Below are positions 49,178-57,939 of a DNA stretch of 64,000 nucleotides, piece by piece. The notes beneath the pieces are model-generated. The model was not told the origin of the DNA and did not search any database. It saw only the letters and a program-made list of their open reading frames with translations. How positions within the stretch are numbered: position 1 is the stretch's first letter; each line of letters starts with the position of its first letter. The position numbers and the translations under genes are program-made. The DNA is from Saccharothrix ecbatanensis (GTDB lineage: Bacteria > Actinomycetota > Actinomycetes > Mycobacteriales > Pseudonocardiaceae). The stretch spans positions 992,001 to 1,056,000 of the forward strand of contig NZ_JACHMO010000001.1 of assembly GCF_014205015.1 (NCBI RefSeq). The letters run 5' to 3'.

Positions 49178-50604
49178 CCACCTATCCCGTTCGCGTGCAC
49201 GGCCGGTTCGACCCGGCGCCCAACCGCTGGTTGTGGCTGGTCAAGTGGCTGCTAGTGGTCCCGCACTACCTGGTGCTGGCCTTCCTCTGGATGGCCTTCG
49301 GGGTGGTGGGGTTGGCCGCGTTCGTCGCGATCGTGGTCACCGGCCGTTACCCGCGTCCGCTGTTCGACTTCGCCCTCGGCGTTCTGCGCTGGACGTGGCG
49401 GGTGGCGTACTACTCGTTCGGCGCGTTGGCGACCGACCGGTACCCGCCGTTCAGCCTGGGCGAAGAGCCGGACTACCCGGCGACGCTCGACATCGCCTAC
49501 CCCGAACGGCTCTCGCGCGGCCTGGTGCTGGTCAAGTGGCTGCTGGCCATCCCGCACCTGCTCATCGTCGGGGTCTTCCTCGGCGGTGGCGGCTACCTGG
49601 CCTTCCGGGCGGGGGAGTGGGCGTACAGCCCGGCCGGCGGCCTGGTCGGGCTGCTCGTGCTGATCGCGGGTGGGGTGCTGTTGTTCACGGGCCGCTACCC
49701 GCGCGGCGTGTTCGACTTCGTGCTCGGCATGGACCGCTGGGCGCTGCGCGTCGCGGCCTACGTGGGTCTGATGACCGACGCCTACCCGCCGTTCCGGTTC
49801 GACACCGGCGGCGACGAGCCCGGCGTCGCCACGCTCGACGCGCCGCCTCCGCCAGCACCGTCGAGTGGCACTGCGGGCCGTGTCGTCGCGGCGGTGGTCG
49901 GCGTCCTGCTGCTCCTGGCGGGCACCGGGTTGTCGGCGGCCGGGGCGCTCGGGCTGTGGGCCGACCAGACCCAGCGCGACGCGACCGGCGCGGTCACCGC
50001 ACCCGCGCAGACCCTGCGCACCACCGGGTACGCGGTGGAACTCGGCACCGCCGAGATCAACTGGACCGAGGCGGGCTGGGCGGTCGGTGACGACTGGCTC
50101 GGCGCGATCGGCCTGCGGGTCGACCAGGACGCGTTCGTCGGCATCGGCCCCACCGCCGACGTCACCCGGTACCTGGCGGGGGTCGACCGTGACCGCGTGA
50201 CCGGCTTCGGTGACCAAGCCCTCTACCAGCACAGCACGGGTACCGCGCCCACTGCCCCGCCGCACGCCCAGCCGTTCTGGGTGTCCTCCGGCTTCGGCTC
50301 GCTCACCTGGACCGCACAGCCCGGCGACTGGACCGCGGTAGTGATGAACGCCGACGGCTCGCGCGTGATCGACACGCCCGTCGTGGCCACCGCGACCCTG
50401 CCCGCGCTCGCGCCGGTGGCGTGGACCGCGTTCGGCGTCGGCGTGCTCCTGCTGTTCCTCGGCGGCGGACTGGTGCTCTTCGCCGCGACCCGACCGACCC
50501 GACCGACCCGACCGACCCGACCGACCCGACCGACCCGACCGACCCGACCGACCCGACCGACCGCAGCCGTCCGGACCACCATCGAAGGAGAGACCCATGC
50601 GTGA
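49174..50604 (+). CDS. DUF4389 membrane protein, 476 aa
   Basis: Two copies of the DUF4389 unit (NRWLWLVKWLLVVPHYLVLA...VTGRYPRPLFDFALGVLRW and LSRGLVLVKWLLAIPHLLIV...FTGRYPRGVFDFVLGMDRW), then a helix, an extracytoplasmic beta domain and a last helix. The cytoplasmic tail has eight Thr-Arg-Pro units encoded by a 9-bp tandem repeat. Coupled to both neighbours by overlaps. Function unknown; common in actinobacterial envelope-stress loci. Confidence 0.83.
   Translation: MTTYPVRVHGRFDPAPNRWLWLVKWLLVVPHYLVLAFLWMAFGVVGLAAFVAIVVTGRYPRPLFDFALGVLRWTWRVAYYSFGALATDRYPPFSLGEEPDYPATLDIAYPERLSRGLVLVKWLLAIPHLLIVGVFLGGGGYLAFRAGEWAYSPAGGLVGLLVLIAGGVLLFTGRYPRGVFDFVLGMDRWALRVAAYVGLMTDAYPPFRFDTGGDEPGVATLDAPPPPAPSSGTAGRVVAAVVGVLLLLAGTGLSAAGALGLWADQTQRDATGAVTAPAQTLRTTGYAVELGTAEINWTEAGWAVGDDWLGAIGLRVDQDAFVGIGPTADVTRYLAGVDRDRVTGFGDQALYQHSTGTAPTAPPHAQPFWVSSGFGSLTWTAQPGDWTAVVMNADGSRVIDTPVVATATLPALAPVAWTAFGVGVLLLFLGGGLVLFAATRPTRPTRPTRPTRPTRPTRPTRPTAAVRTTIEGETHA
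50486..50562 (+). repeat. 9-bp tandem repeat (unit GACCCGACC, about 8 copies)
   Basis: Near-perfect tandem units inside the 3' end of the DUF4389 gene, each coding Thr-Arg-Pro. As the unit length is a multiple of three, copy-number change keeps the frame. Confidence 0.9.
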
Positions 50605-51277
50605 ACCCGATGTCGCCTCGCTGATGACCCGCGAGGTGGTGAAGGTCGACGTCGGCGCCCCGTTCAAGGAGATCGCCGCCGTCCTGACCGACGGCGCGTT
50701 CAGCGCCGTGCCGGTGGTGGACACCGACGGCCGACCGATCGGCGTGGTGTCCGAAGCCGACCTGCTGCCCAAGGAGGAGTACCGGGGCGGCACCGAACCC
50801 GGCCCGTCCGTGTTCGCCCGTCGCGACACCAAGCAGCGCTGGCGCCAGGCCCAGGGCACCACCGCAGCCGATGTGATGACCACCCCGGTCACGACCATCG
50901 GCCCGGACGCACCCGCGAGCGCCGCGGCGCACAAGCTGGCGGTGGAGGGTGTGCGCCGGCTGTTCGTCGTGGACAGCGACGGCAGGCTGGTCGGCGTCCT
51001 GTCCCGGCGGGACCTGCTGAAGGTGTTCCTGCGCAGCGACGAGGACCTGCGCCGCATGGTCGTGCGCGAGGTCTTGCAGCGGTCGCTGTGGGTGGAGCCC
51101 ACAGCGGTCGAGGTCGAGGTGGTCGACGGCGTGGTCACGTTGCGCGGCAAGATCGAACGCCGCAGCGAAGCCGACATCGCGTACCGCCTCACCCTGGCCA
51201 TGCCCGGCGTGGTCGATGTCCACAACCACCTGTCCTACGGCTGGGACGACACCGACACCAGCTACCGGATCGGGTGA
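50597..51277 (+). CDS. CBS-pair plus BON-domain protein, 226 aa
   Basis: CBS 1 VASLMTREVVKVDV to IGVVSEADLLPKEEY, a 35-residue basic linker, CBS 2 ADVMTTPVTTIGP to LVGVLSRRDLLKVFL, and a canonical BON (VEVEVVDGVVTLRGKIERRS...PGVVDVHNHLSY). ATG 50597 has GGAGAG upstream and overlaps DUF4389 by 8 bp; its TGA overlaps the ATPase GTG. Second CBS-BON/ATPase pair of the window. Confidence 0.9.
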   Translation: MREPDVASLMTREVVKVDVGAPFKEIAAVLTDGAFSAVPVVDTDGRPIGVVSEADLLPKEEYRGGTEPGPSVFARRDTKQRWRQAQGTTAADVMTTPVTTIGPDAPASAAAHKLAVEGVRRLFVVDSDGRLVGVLSRRDLLKVFLRSDEDLRRMVVREVLQRSLWVEPTAVEVEVVDGVVTLRGKIERRSEADIAYRLTLAMPGVVDVHNHLSYGWDDTDTSYRIG

Positions 51278-53814
51278 CGACCGTGCTGGACGCGGCAGAG
51301 CTCGCCACGGGCGGCCTCACCTCGGCCGAGGCCGCCCGGAGGCTGCGCGAGGACGGTCCGAACGTGCTCCCCGCCGGTGGTGGGGCGCACCCGGTCGTGC
51401 TGCTGTTCAAGCAGTTCGCGCACTTCTTCGCGATCCTGCTGTGGGTAGCCGCCGCACTGGCCTACATCGCGGGCATGCCGGCGCTATCGGTCGCGATCGC
51501 GCTGGTCGTCGTGCTCAACGGGGTGTTCGCGTTCGCCCAGGAGTACCGGGCCGACCGCGCGGCGCAACGGCTGCGCGACCTCATGCCCACCCGCGCCACC
51601 GTCCGCCGCGACGGCAAGCCCAAGGTGGTGGACGCGGCCGACCTCGTCGTAGGCGACGAGGTACTGCTCCAAGGCGGTGACCGCGTCTGCGCCGACGCCC
51701 GAGTGGCGCAGGCCGCCGCCCTGGCCGTGGACGAGTCGATGCTCAGCGGCGAAAGCGTGCCCGTGCACCCGGCCGCAGGCGACGTCGTGCGGGCCGGCAC
51801 CTACGTCACAGAGGGCGAGGCGACCGTCGTGGTGACGGCCACCGGCTCCCACACCCAGCTCGCCGGCATCGCCTCGCTCACCCGCCACGCGGTCCGGCCC
51901 AAGAGCCCACTCGCCCTGCGGCTGCACCGCGTGGTGACCGTGGTCGGCCTCATCGCGGTCGCGGTGGGCGTGGCGTTCTACGGGGTCGCGATGCTGCTGG
52001 GTCTCGATCCGGCGGAGGGCTTCCTGTTCGCGGTCGGCGTCACCGTCGCGCTGGTCCCGGAAGGCCTGCTGCCCACCGTGACGTTGTCGTTGGCGCGGGC
52101 GGCCCAGGAGATGGCGCGCCGCAATGCCCTCGTACGGCGGCTGGACGCGGTGGAGACGTTGGGCGCCACCACGTTCATCTGCACGGACAAGACCGGGACG
52201 TTGACCCGCAACGAGATGTCCGCGGTGCGGGTGTGGACGCCGAAAGGCGAGGTTGTGGTGGACGGGCAGGGTTACGCCCCGACCGCCCGCGTGACCGGTG
52301 AACCCGACGCGCTCTATGCCGTGCGAACGCTCGCGATCAGCGCCGTCCGCTGTTCACCGACCGCGCACGTCGGCCACCGGGACGACCGGTGGCTGCCGGT
52401 CGGTGACCCGATGGAAGTGGCACTGCACGTGCTGGCCGCACGAGTCGGCGCGGACACGGCGACACCGGAGGCCACACGCTTCCCGTTCGACCCACGTCGA
52501 CGCCGTTCGTCCGTTGTGGACGGTGGCGGCGTGCACGTGACCGGCGCACCCGACGCCGTGCTGCCGCTGTGCGCACCGGCACCGGGAGCGCACGAGGCGA
52601 TCGACGCACTCGGCGTGCAAGGGCTCCGCGTGCTCGCGGTGGCGTGGCGACCCGGCACGGCCACCGGCTGGGAGGACGCCGAACGCGACCTCGTCCTGCT
52701 CGGCCTGGTCGCGTTGCAGGACCCACCACGCGATGACGTCGCCGACTCGATCGCCCTGTGCCGCAAGGCGGGCATCAAGCTCGCCATGGTCACCGGCGAC
52801 CACCCGGCCACCGCCCGCGCCATCGCCGCCCAGGTCGGCCTGCTCGGACCCGACCGGCTGGTGGTGGAGGGCAAGGACCTGCCCGCCGATGACACCGCGT
52901 TGGGGGAGCTGCTGGACCACGACGGCGTCGTCGTCGCTCGCGTGACGCCCGAGGACAAGCTCCGCATCGCCCAGGCTTTGCAGCACCGCGGTCACGTCGT
53001 GGCCATGACCGGCGACGGCGTCAACGACGGACCGGCGCTGCGCGCCGCCGACATCGGCGTGACCATGGGCGCCTCCGGCACCGACGTGGCCCGTGAGGCC
53101 GCTGACCTCGTTCTGCTGGACGACCACTTCGGCACCATCGTCGGCGCCGTCGAGCTGGGCCGGGCGACGTTCGCCAACATCCGCCGGTTCCTGACCTACC
53201 ACCTGACAGACAACGTCGCCGAGCTGACGCCGTTCGTCTTCTGGGCGCTGTCGGGCGGGTCCTACCCGCTCGCGTTGAGCGTGCTCCAAGTGCTGGCCCT
53301 CGACATCGGCACCGACCTGCTGCCCGCGCTCGCGCTGGGTGCGGAGAAGCCGAACCCGCGCACCATGGTCGGACCCGCTCGGACCGGATCGCTGATCGAC
53401 CGCCCGGTGCTGGTCCGCGCCTTCGGCGTGCTGGGGCCGGCTGAGGCGTTGGCGGCGATGGCGGCGTTCACGCTCGTGTTGCTCGCAGGCGGTTGGGACC
53501 TCACTGATCCGGTGCTGCTCGCCACCGCCTCGGGCACCGCGTTCACCGCGATCGTGCTGGGACAGCTGGCGAACGCCTTCGCGTGTCGCAGCGCCACCAC
53601 ACCGGTGAAGACCCTGCTGGGCAATCGGCTGCTGATCGGCGCGGTGTTGTTCGAGCTCGCCGTGCTGGCCGTGTTCCTGTTCGTGCCGCCGTTGCCCGAC
53701 CTGCTGGGCGGCCGTGCGCCGACCCCGCTGGGCTGGGCGCTCGCGGCGATGACCATCCCGGTCGTCCTGCTCGTGGACGCCGGGCACAAGTGGATGAGGA
53801 GGCGTTTCGCATGA
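51274..53814 (+). CDS. P-type cation-transporting ATPase, second copy, 846 aa
   Basis: Actuator DESMLSGESVPV, M4 PEGLLPTV, DKTGTLTRNEMS, TGDHPATARAI, TGDGVNDGPAL. It differs from the pump at 17623: PEGLL instead of PEGLP, and M5-M6 with YHLTDNVAELTPFVFWALSG and LALDIGTDLLPALALGAE, closer to P2C/D-like (Na/K-type) pumps, so the transported ion probably differs. GTG 51274 overlaps the CBS-BON stop. Coupled to a USP downstream. Confidence 0.88.
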   Translation: MTTVLDAAELATGGLTSAEAARRLREDGPNVLPAGGGAHPVVLLFKQFAHFFAILLWVAAALAYIAGMPALSVAIALVVVLNGVFAFAQEYRADRAAQRLRDLMPTRATVRRDGKPKVVDAADLVVGDEVLLQGGDRVCADARVAQAAALAVDESMLSGESVPVHPAAGDVVRAGTYVTEGEATVVVTATGSHTQLAGIASLTRHAVRPKSPLALRLHRVVTVVGLIAVAVGVAFYGVAMLLGLDPAEGFLFAVGVTVALVPEGLLPTVTLSLARAAQEMARRNALVRRLDAVETLGATTFICTDKTGTLTRNEMSAVRVWTPKGEVVVDGQGYAPTARVTGEPDALYAVRTLAISAVRCSPTAHVGHRDDRWLPVGDPMEVALHVLAARVGADTATPEATRFPFDPRRRRSSVVDGGGVHVTGAPDAVLPLCAPAPGAHEAIDALGVQGLRVLAVAWRPGTATGWEDAERDLVLLGLVALQDPPRDDVADSIALCRKAGIKLAMVTGDHPATARAIAAQVGLLGPDRLVVEGKDLPADDTALGELLDHDGVVVARVTPEDKLRIAQALQHRGHVVAMTGDGVNDGPALRAADIGVTMGASGTDVAREAADLVLLDDHFGTIVGAVELGRATFANIRRFLTYHLTDNVAELTPFVFWALSGGSYPLALSVLQVLALDIGTDLLPALALGAEKPNPRTMVGPARTGSLIDRPVLVRAFGVLGPAEALAAMAAFTLVLLAGGWDLTDPVLLATASGTAFTAIVLGQLANAFACRSATTPVKTLLGNRLLIGAVLFELAVLAVFLFVPPLPDLLGGRAPTPLGWALAAMTIPVVLLVDAGHKWMRRRFA

Positions 53815-54662
53815 ACAAGCCGGTGGTCGTCGGTGTCGACGGTTCGCGGCCCGCGTTCGACGCGGTGCGGTGGGCGGCGCAGGAGGCAAAGACGCGTGAC
53901 GTGCCGCTGCGGCTGGTGCACGCCGAGCTGCGCCTGCCCGGCGACGTTCCCGACCACGACGGACGCACCCGCAAGGCGCTGCACGAGCAGGCGCTGCGTT
54001 GGCTGCACCGGGCCGCGGACGTCGCCCGTGACATCGACCCCGACGTGCGACTCGACGTGCACGTGGAGGTCGCCGATCCGGCGCCGTTGCTGGTAGCAGA
54101 GTCGGTCGACGCGGAACTGGTCGTGCTGGCCTCACGCGGACTGGGAGGGTTCACCTCGATGCTGTTGGGCTCCACGGCCATCGCCGTGACCAGCCGCGGC
54201 GCCTGTCCGGTGGTCGTCGTGCGCGGGGACCGGCGGTCCGGTCCCGTCGTGTGCGGGGTGGAGGGCGACAGTCCGACCGTGCTGGCCCACGCGTTCGACC
54301 AGGCGGAGACACGCGGTGTGCCGCTGGTCCTGGTGCACGCCTGGCACGCGCCGCCCGAGCCGCTGGCCGACATGGTGGGGATCGAGTTGGCCGAGTACGA
54401 CGCCGCACAGGGCGGGGACCTCGCCGCACTGGTGGCGCCGTGGCGGGAGAAGTACCCCGACGTTCCGCTGGAGCTGATCGTCGCCCACGGCAACCCGGCG
54501 CGCGCGCTGATCGACCGCGCTCAGGACGCCGCGCTGCTGGTCGTCGGCTGTCGAGGTCGCGGCGCCCTTACCGGTCTGCTGCTGGGCTCCACCAGCCACG
54601 CCCTGCTGCACCACGCGCCGTGCCCGGTGCTGGTGGTGCGCGCGACCGTGCAGGACCTGTGA
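53811..54662 (+). CDS. universal stress protein, tandem UspA domains, 283 aa
   Basis: First domain VVVGVDGSRPAFDAVRWAAQ with LVVLASRGLGGFTSMLLGST; second domain GVEGDSPTVLAHAFDQAETR with LLVVGCRGRGALTGLLLGST and CPVLVVRA. The second nucleotide loop is complete. Overlaps the ATPase stop (ATGA) and the flavodoxin start by one base (TGATG). Confidence 0.9.
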   Translation: MNKPVVVGVDGSRPAFDAVRWAAQEAKTRDVPLRLVHAELRLPGDVPDHDGRTRKALHEQALRWLHRAADVARDIDPDVRLDVHVEVADPAPLLVAESVDAELVVLASRGLGGFTSMLLGSTAIAVTSRGACPVVVVRGDRRSGPVVCGVEGDSPTVLAHAFDQAETRGVPLVLVHAWHAPPEPLADMVGIELAEYDAAQGGDLAALVAPWREKYPDVPLELIVAHGNPARALIDRAQDAALLVVGCRGRGALTGLLLGSTSHALLHHAPCPVLVVRATVQDL

Positions 54663-55174
54663 TGCGCGTCCTGGTGGCCTACGCGACGGCCGAAGGGTCG
54701 ACCACGGGGGTTGCCGAGCGCATCGGCACGGTCTTGCGCCGGTCCCGTCACGACGTCGACGTGCTGCCAGTCGGCGACGTGACCGGAGTCGAGGACTACG
54801 ACACCGTGGTCCTCGGCAGCGCCGTGCACGACCAGCGGTGGCTGCCCGAGGCGTCGCGGTTCCTGGCAGGTCAGCGCGCCTCGCTCGCCCGACGGTCGCT
54901 GTGGGCGTTCAGCGTGGGGATGCCCGACGCGTTCCGCAGTCGTGCCCGCGACTGGGTGCGCACCGAGGCGGACGACCTGCTCGACGACGTCCTCCTCCAG
55001 GTCGAACCACACGACCACCAGCTGTTCTCCGGAGTCGTGCGGCCGGCGCAGTTCGAGTGGTGGCGTCGCGCGCTATTCCGCCTGGCGGGCGGCAGGTTCG
55101 GCGACTTCCGCGACGGAGCCGCCATCGACCGATGGGCCGGTCGCATCGCCCGAACACCGGAGAAGAGTCGATGA
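54662..55174 (+). CDS. flavodoxin-domain protein (HemG-like), 170 aa
   Basis: FMN loop VAYATAEGSTTGVAERIG and VVLGSAVHDQRWLPEASRFL resemble menaquinone-dependent protoporphyrinogen oxidase HemG and other flavodoxin_5 proteins; the C-terminal WWRRALFRLAGGRFGDFRD fits too. It may allow heme synthesis or electron transfer without oxygen. ATGA coupling to PPK2. Confidence 0.8.
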   Translation: MRVLVAYATAEGSTTGVAERIGTVLRRSRHDVDVLPVGDVTGVEDYDTVVLGSAVHDQRWLPEASRFLAGQRASLARRSLWAFSVGMPDAFRSRARDWVRTEADDLLDDVLLQVEPHDHQLFSGVVRPAQFEWWRRALFRLAGGRFGDFRDGAAIDRWAGRIARTPEKSR

Positions 55175-55974
55175 TGGGCGCGAAGCACGGGCTGCGGCGC
55201 ACGGTCTACGAGGCCGAGTTGAGGCGGTTGCAGGCTGAGCTGGTGAAGGTGCAGGAGTGGGTGCGCGTCGAACGGGCGCGGGTCGTGATCGTGTTCGAGG
55301 GGCGTGACGCGGCCGGCAAGGGCAGCACCGTCAAGCGGATCACCGAGTACCTCAACCCGCGCATCGCCCGCATCGTGGCGCTGCCCGCGCCGACCGAGCG
55401 CGAACGCACGCAGTGGTACTTCCAGCGCTACACCGCCCACCTACCCGCCGCCGGCGAGATCGTGCTGCTCGACCGCAGCTGGTACAACCGCGCCGGCGTC
55501 GAGCGCGTCATGGGGTTCTGCACGCCCGAAGAGCACCGCAGGTTCCTCCAACAGTGCCCGGTGTTCGAGCGGATGCTCGTCGACGACGGGATCCTGCTGC
55601 GCAAGTACTGGTTCTCGGTCAGCGACGCCGAGCAGGAGAAGCGGTTCCGGCGCAGGCTGGACGACCCGATGCGGCGCTGGAAGCTCTCCCCGGTCGACGT
55701 CGACTCGATCGCCAGGTGGGAGGACTACTCCCGCGCCAAGGACGAGATGTTCGTCCACACCGACACCGCCGAGTGCCCCTGGTACGTGGTGGAGAGCGAC
55801 GACAAGCGGCGCGCCCGCGTCAACATGATCGCCCACCTTCTGTCCACCCTCCCGTACTACGAGGTCGAGCCGCCCACCTTCCACCTGCCACCGCGTCCCG
55901 CGTCCACCGGCTACCACCGCACCGACCGGCGCCTCCAGACCTACGTCCCGGACCACGCCGCGTCACTGCGCTGA
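55171..55974 (+). CDS. ppk2: polyphosphate kinase 2
   Basis: PPK2 family: phosphorylates ADP or GDP from polyphosphate, or the reverse. Walker A FEGRDAAGKGSTVKRI, LPAPTERERTQWYFQRY, Walker B IVLLDRSWYNRAGVERVMGF and the lid segment EQEKRFRRRLDDPMRRWKLSP are diagnostic. At 267 aa it is a one-domain enzyme. Last strongly coupled gene of the 48731 operon; provides ATP or GTP from polyphosphate during energy limitation. Confidence 0.94.
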   Translation: MMGAKHGLRRTVYEAELRRLQAELVKVQEWVRVERARVVIVFEGRDAAGKGSTVKRITEYLNPRIARIVALPAPTERERTQWYFQRYTAHLPAAGEIVLLDRSWYNRAGVERVMGFCTPEEHRRFLQQCPVFERMLVDDGILLRKYWFSVSDAEQEKRFRRRLDDPMRRWKLSPVDVDSIARWEDYSRAKDEMFVHTDTAECPWYVVESDDKRRARVNMIAHLLSTLPYYEVEPPTFHLPPRPASTGYHRTDRRLQTYVPDHAASLR

Positions 55975-56077
55975 GCCCCAAGTCCCGCACCACCGCGTCC
56001 GAACGTCCTGTCCCGTCGAGCTCCTTCGAAACTGCCCGTGCGCCCGCCGCAAGCGGAGCCTGGACAGCAGAGAGGAG

Positions 56078-56305
56078 ATGAGTGACGTGGATTACACATC
56101 AAGGCACAAGGCGATGCTGAAGGCGGTCGCGCAGGGCAGGGGACAACTCGTGGGAGGCCTGCGGCCGAACCTGGCGGTCGACGGGCTGTGGTGCGACTTC
56201 ACAGCCACCAACGACCTCGTGCTCGGCGGCCTCGTCCGGTCGGCGGGCTCGACGGCGGTGCTCACCACCACCGGCGCGGCCGTCCTCCACCAGCTGACGG
56301 CGTAG
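56078..56305 (+). CDS. small hypothetical protein, 75 aa
   Basis: Reads SRHKAMLKAVAQGRGQLVGG, then a Trp/Cys segment (LWCDFTATNDLV), a beta strand and a helix. AGAGGAG lies just before the start. No family recognised. Possibly the last gene of the preceding operon, 103 bp after PPK2. Confidence 0.5.
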   Translation: MSDVDYTSRHKAMLKAVAQGRGQLVGGLRPNLAVDGLWCDFTATNDLVLGGLVRSAGSTAVLTTTGAAVLHQLTA

Positions 56306-56312
56306 GGCCCAA

Positions 56313-56333
56313 AGTCCCCGCAGAACCGGGCCG
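56313..56333. promoter_or_regulatory. operator-like repeat AGTCCC-N9-GGGCCG
   Basis: Arms 56313-56318 and 56328-56333, 72 bp before the MBL-fold gene. Confidence 0.5.
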
Positions 56334-56405
56334 ACCGCCGCTGTGGGGCGTCCCGCGGACGCGCGACGGTGGGTGTCCCACGATCGACCAACCAGGGGAG
56401 TTGCG

Positions 56406-57803
56406 ATGGCCAAGCGCGCCGCCGAGCCGACCTCGCTGACCTTTCTCGGCGCCACCGGCACCGTGACCGGCAGCAAGTTCCTGTTCGACACCGGTTCGTC
56501 CGGGGTGCTGGTCGACTGCGGCCTGTTCCAGGGACTTGCGCCGTTGCGCCGGCGCAACTGGCAGCCGCCCCGGCTCGAGCTCGACCGCCTCGACGCGGTT
56601 GTCTTGACCCACGCCCACCTCGACCACTGCGGCTACTTGCCGGTCCTCGTGCGCAACGGCTGGTGCGGACCCGTCTACACCACCGAGGGCACCGCCGACC
56701 TCGCCGCGATCGTGCTCGCCGACAGCGCCCACCTCATGGTCGAGGACGCCCGACAGGCCAACGAGGGCGGCTGGACCAAGCACAAGCCGGCGTTGCCGCT
56801 CTACGACACCGACGACGCCGCCGCGGCCATCCGGCTGTTCCACCGCGTCGACCACGGCACGTCCCTGCGCATCGCCCACGGCGTCGACCTGGAGCTCGGG
56901 CGAGCCGGGCACATCCTCGGCTCGTCATGGGCGCACCTGGACTTCGAGGGCCGCACCGCGGTCGTCAGCGGCGACCTCGGCAGGCAGCACCACCGCGTCC
57001 TTCTGCCACCACAGCCGCGCCCAGAGTGCGACGCGTTGCTGGTCGAGTCGACCTACGGCGACCGCGCGCACGACGACGAACGCGCCACCGCGCTGCTGGC
57101 CGACACGATCCGCCGCACCGCCGCGCGCGGGGGCAGCGTGCTGATCCCGGCCTTCGCCGTCGACCGCACGGAGGTCGTCCTCATCGAGCTTGCCAAGCTC
57201 ACGCGCGCCGGCGCCATCCCCGACCTGCCCGTGTTCGTGGACAGCCCGATGGCGCTCGCCTCGCTGCGCGTCTACCGCCAGGCCGTCGCCAAGTCCTGGC
57301 CGGAGGTCCGGCCGGAGCTGCTGCACACCCTCGAAGACCCGTTCGACCCCGGCCGCCTGGCCGAGCTGCACACCGCCACGCAGTCGATGGAAGTCAACAA
57401 CCCCCACCAGCCGTCGATCGTCATCTCCGCGTCCGGCATGGCCACCGGCGGACGCGTGCTGCACCACCTCAAGCAGATGCTGCCCGACCCCCGCCACACC
57501 GTCCTGGTCGTCGGCTACGCCGCCGCGGGCACCAGGGCCAGGCAACTGGCCACTGGCGCCCGCGAGATCAAGATCCACGGCCGGTACGTGCCGGTCAAGG
57601 CCGAGGTCCAGGTCCTCGACGCGTTCAGCGCCCACGCCGACGCCGACGAACTGCTCGCCTGGGCGGCCGGCGGACCCGAACCCGGCACCACCTACCTCGT
57701 CCACGGCGAACCCGAGTCGTCGGCGATCCTGGCCGCTCGACTGGCCACTGAGCACGGTTGGAACGCGGTCGTGCCTCGCGACGGCGAGCGCGTCCTGATC
57801 TGA
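56406..57803 (+). CDS. MBL-fold/beta-CASP nuclease-like protein, 465 aa
   Basis: Metallo-beta-lactamase motif LTHAHLDHCGYLP, later GHILGSSW, SGDLGRQ and VESTYGDR, then the beta-CASP part (IPAFAVDRTEVVLIEL, PVFVDSPMA) and RMMBL-type ISASGMATGGR with HIHGRYVPVKAEV-like end (AFSAHADADELL). This is the family of CPSF73/YSH1-like RNA hydrolases. It probably processes or degrades RNA; target unknown. ATG 56406 with GGGAG upstream. Confidence 0.88.
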   Translation: MAKRAAEPTSLTFLGATGTVTGSKFLFDTGSSGVLVDCGLFQGLAPLRRRNWQPPRLELDRLDAVVLTHAHLDHCGYLPVLVRNGWCGPVYTTEGTADLAAIVLADSAHLMVEDARQANEGGWTKHKPALPLYDTDDAAAAIRLFHRVDHGTSLRIAHGVDLELGRAGHILGSSWAHLDFEGRTAVVSGDLGRQHHRVLLPPQPRPECDALLVESTYGDRAHDDERATALLADTIRRTAARGGSVLIPAFAVDRTEVVLIELAKLTRAGAIPDLPVFVDSPMALASLRVYRQAVAKSWPEVRPELLHTLEDPFDPGRLAELHTATQSMEVNNPHQPSIVISASGMATGGRVLHHLKQMLPDPRHTVLVVGYAAAGTRARQLATGAREIKIHGRYVPVKAEVQVLDAFSAHADADELLAWAAGGPEPGTTYLVHGEPESSAILAARLATEHGWNAVVPRDGERVLI

Positions 57804-57939
57804 CCGCGCCGTGGCACGGACCGGAGGAGCAGCAGCTCCTGAACGCACCGCCGGGACGCACGACGGAGACATGAACCGCCATGCGTCCGACTCGACCGAA
57901 TTCCGATGCCCACGGCACCGCGCAGGACGAGGTGGACAC

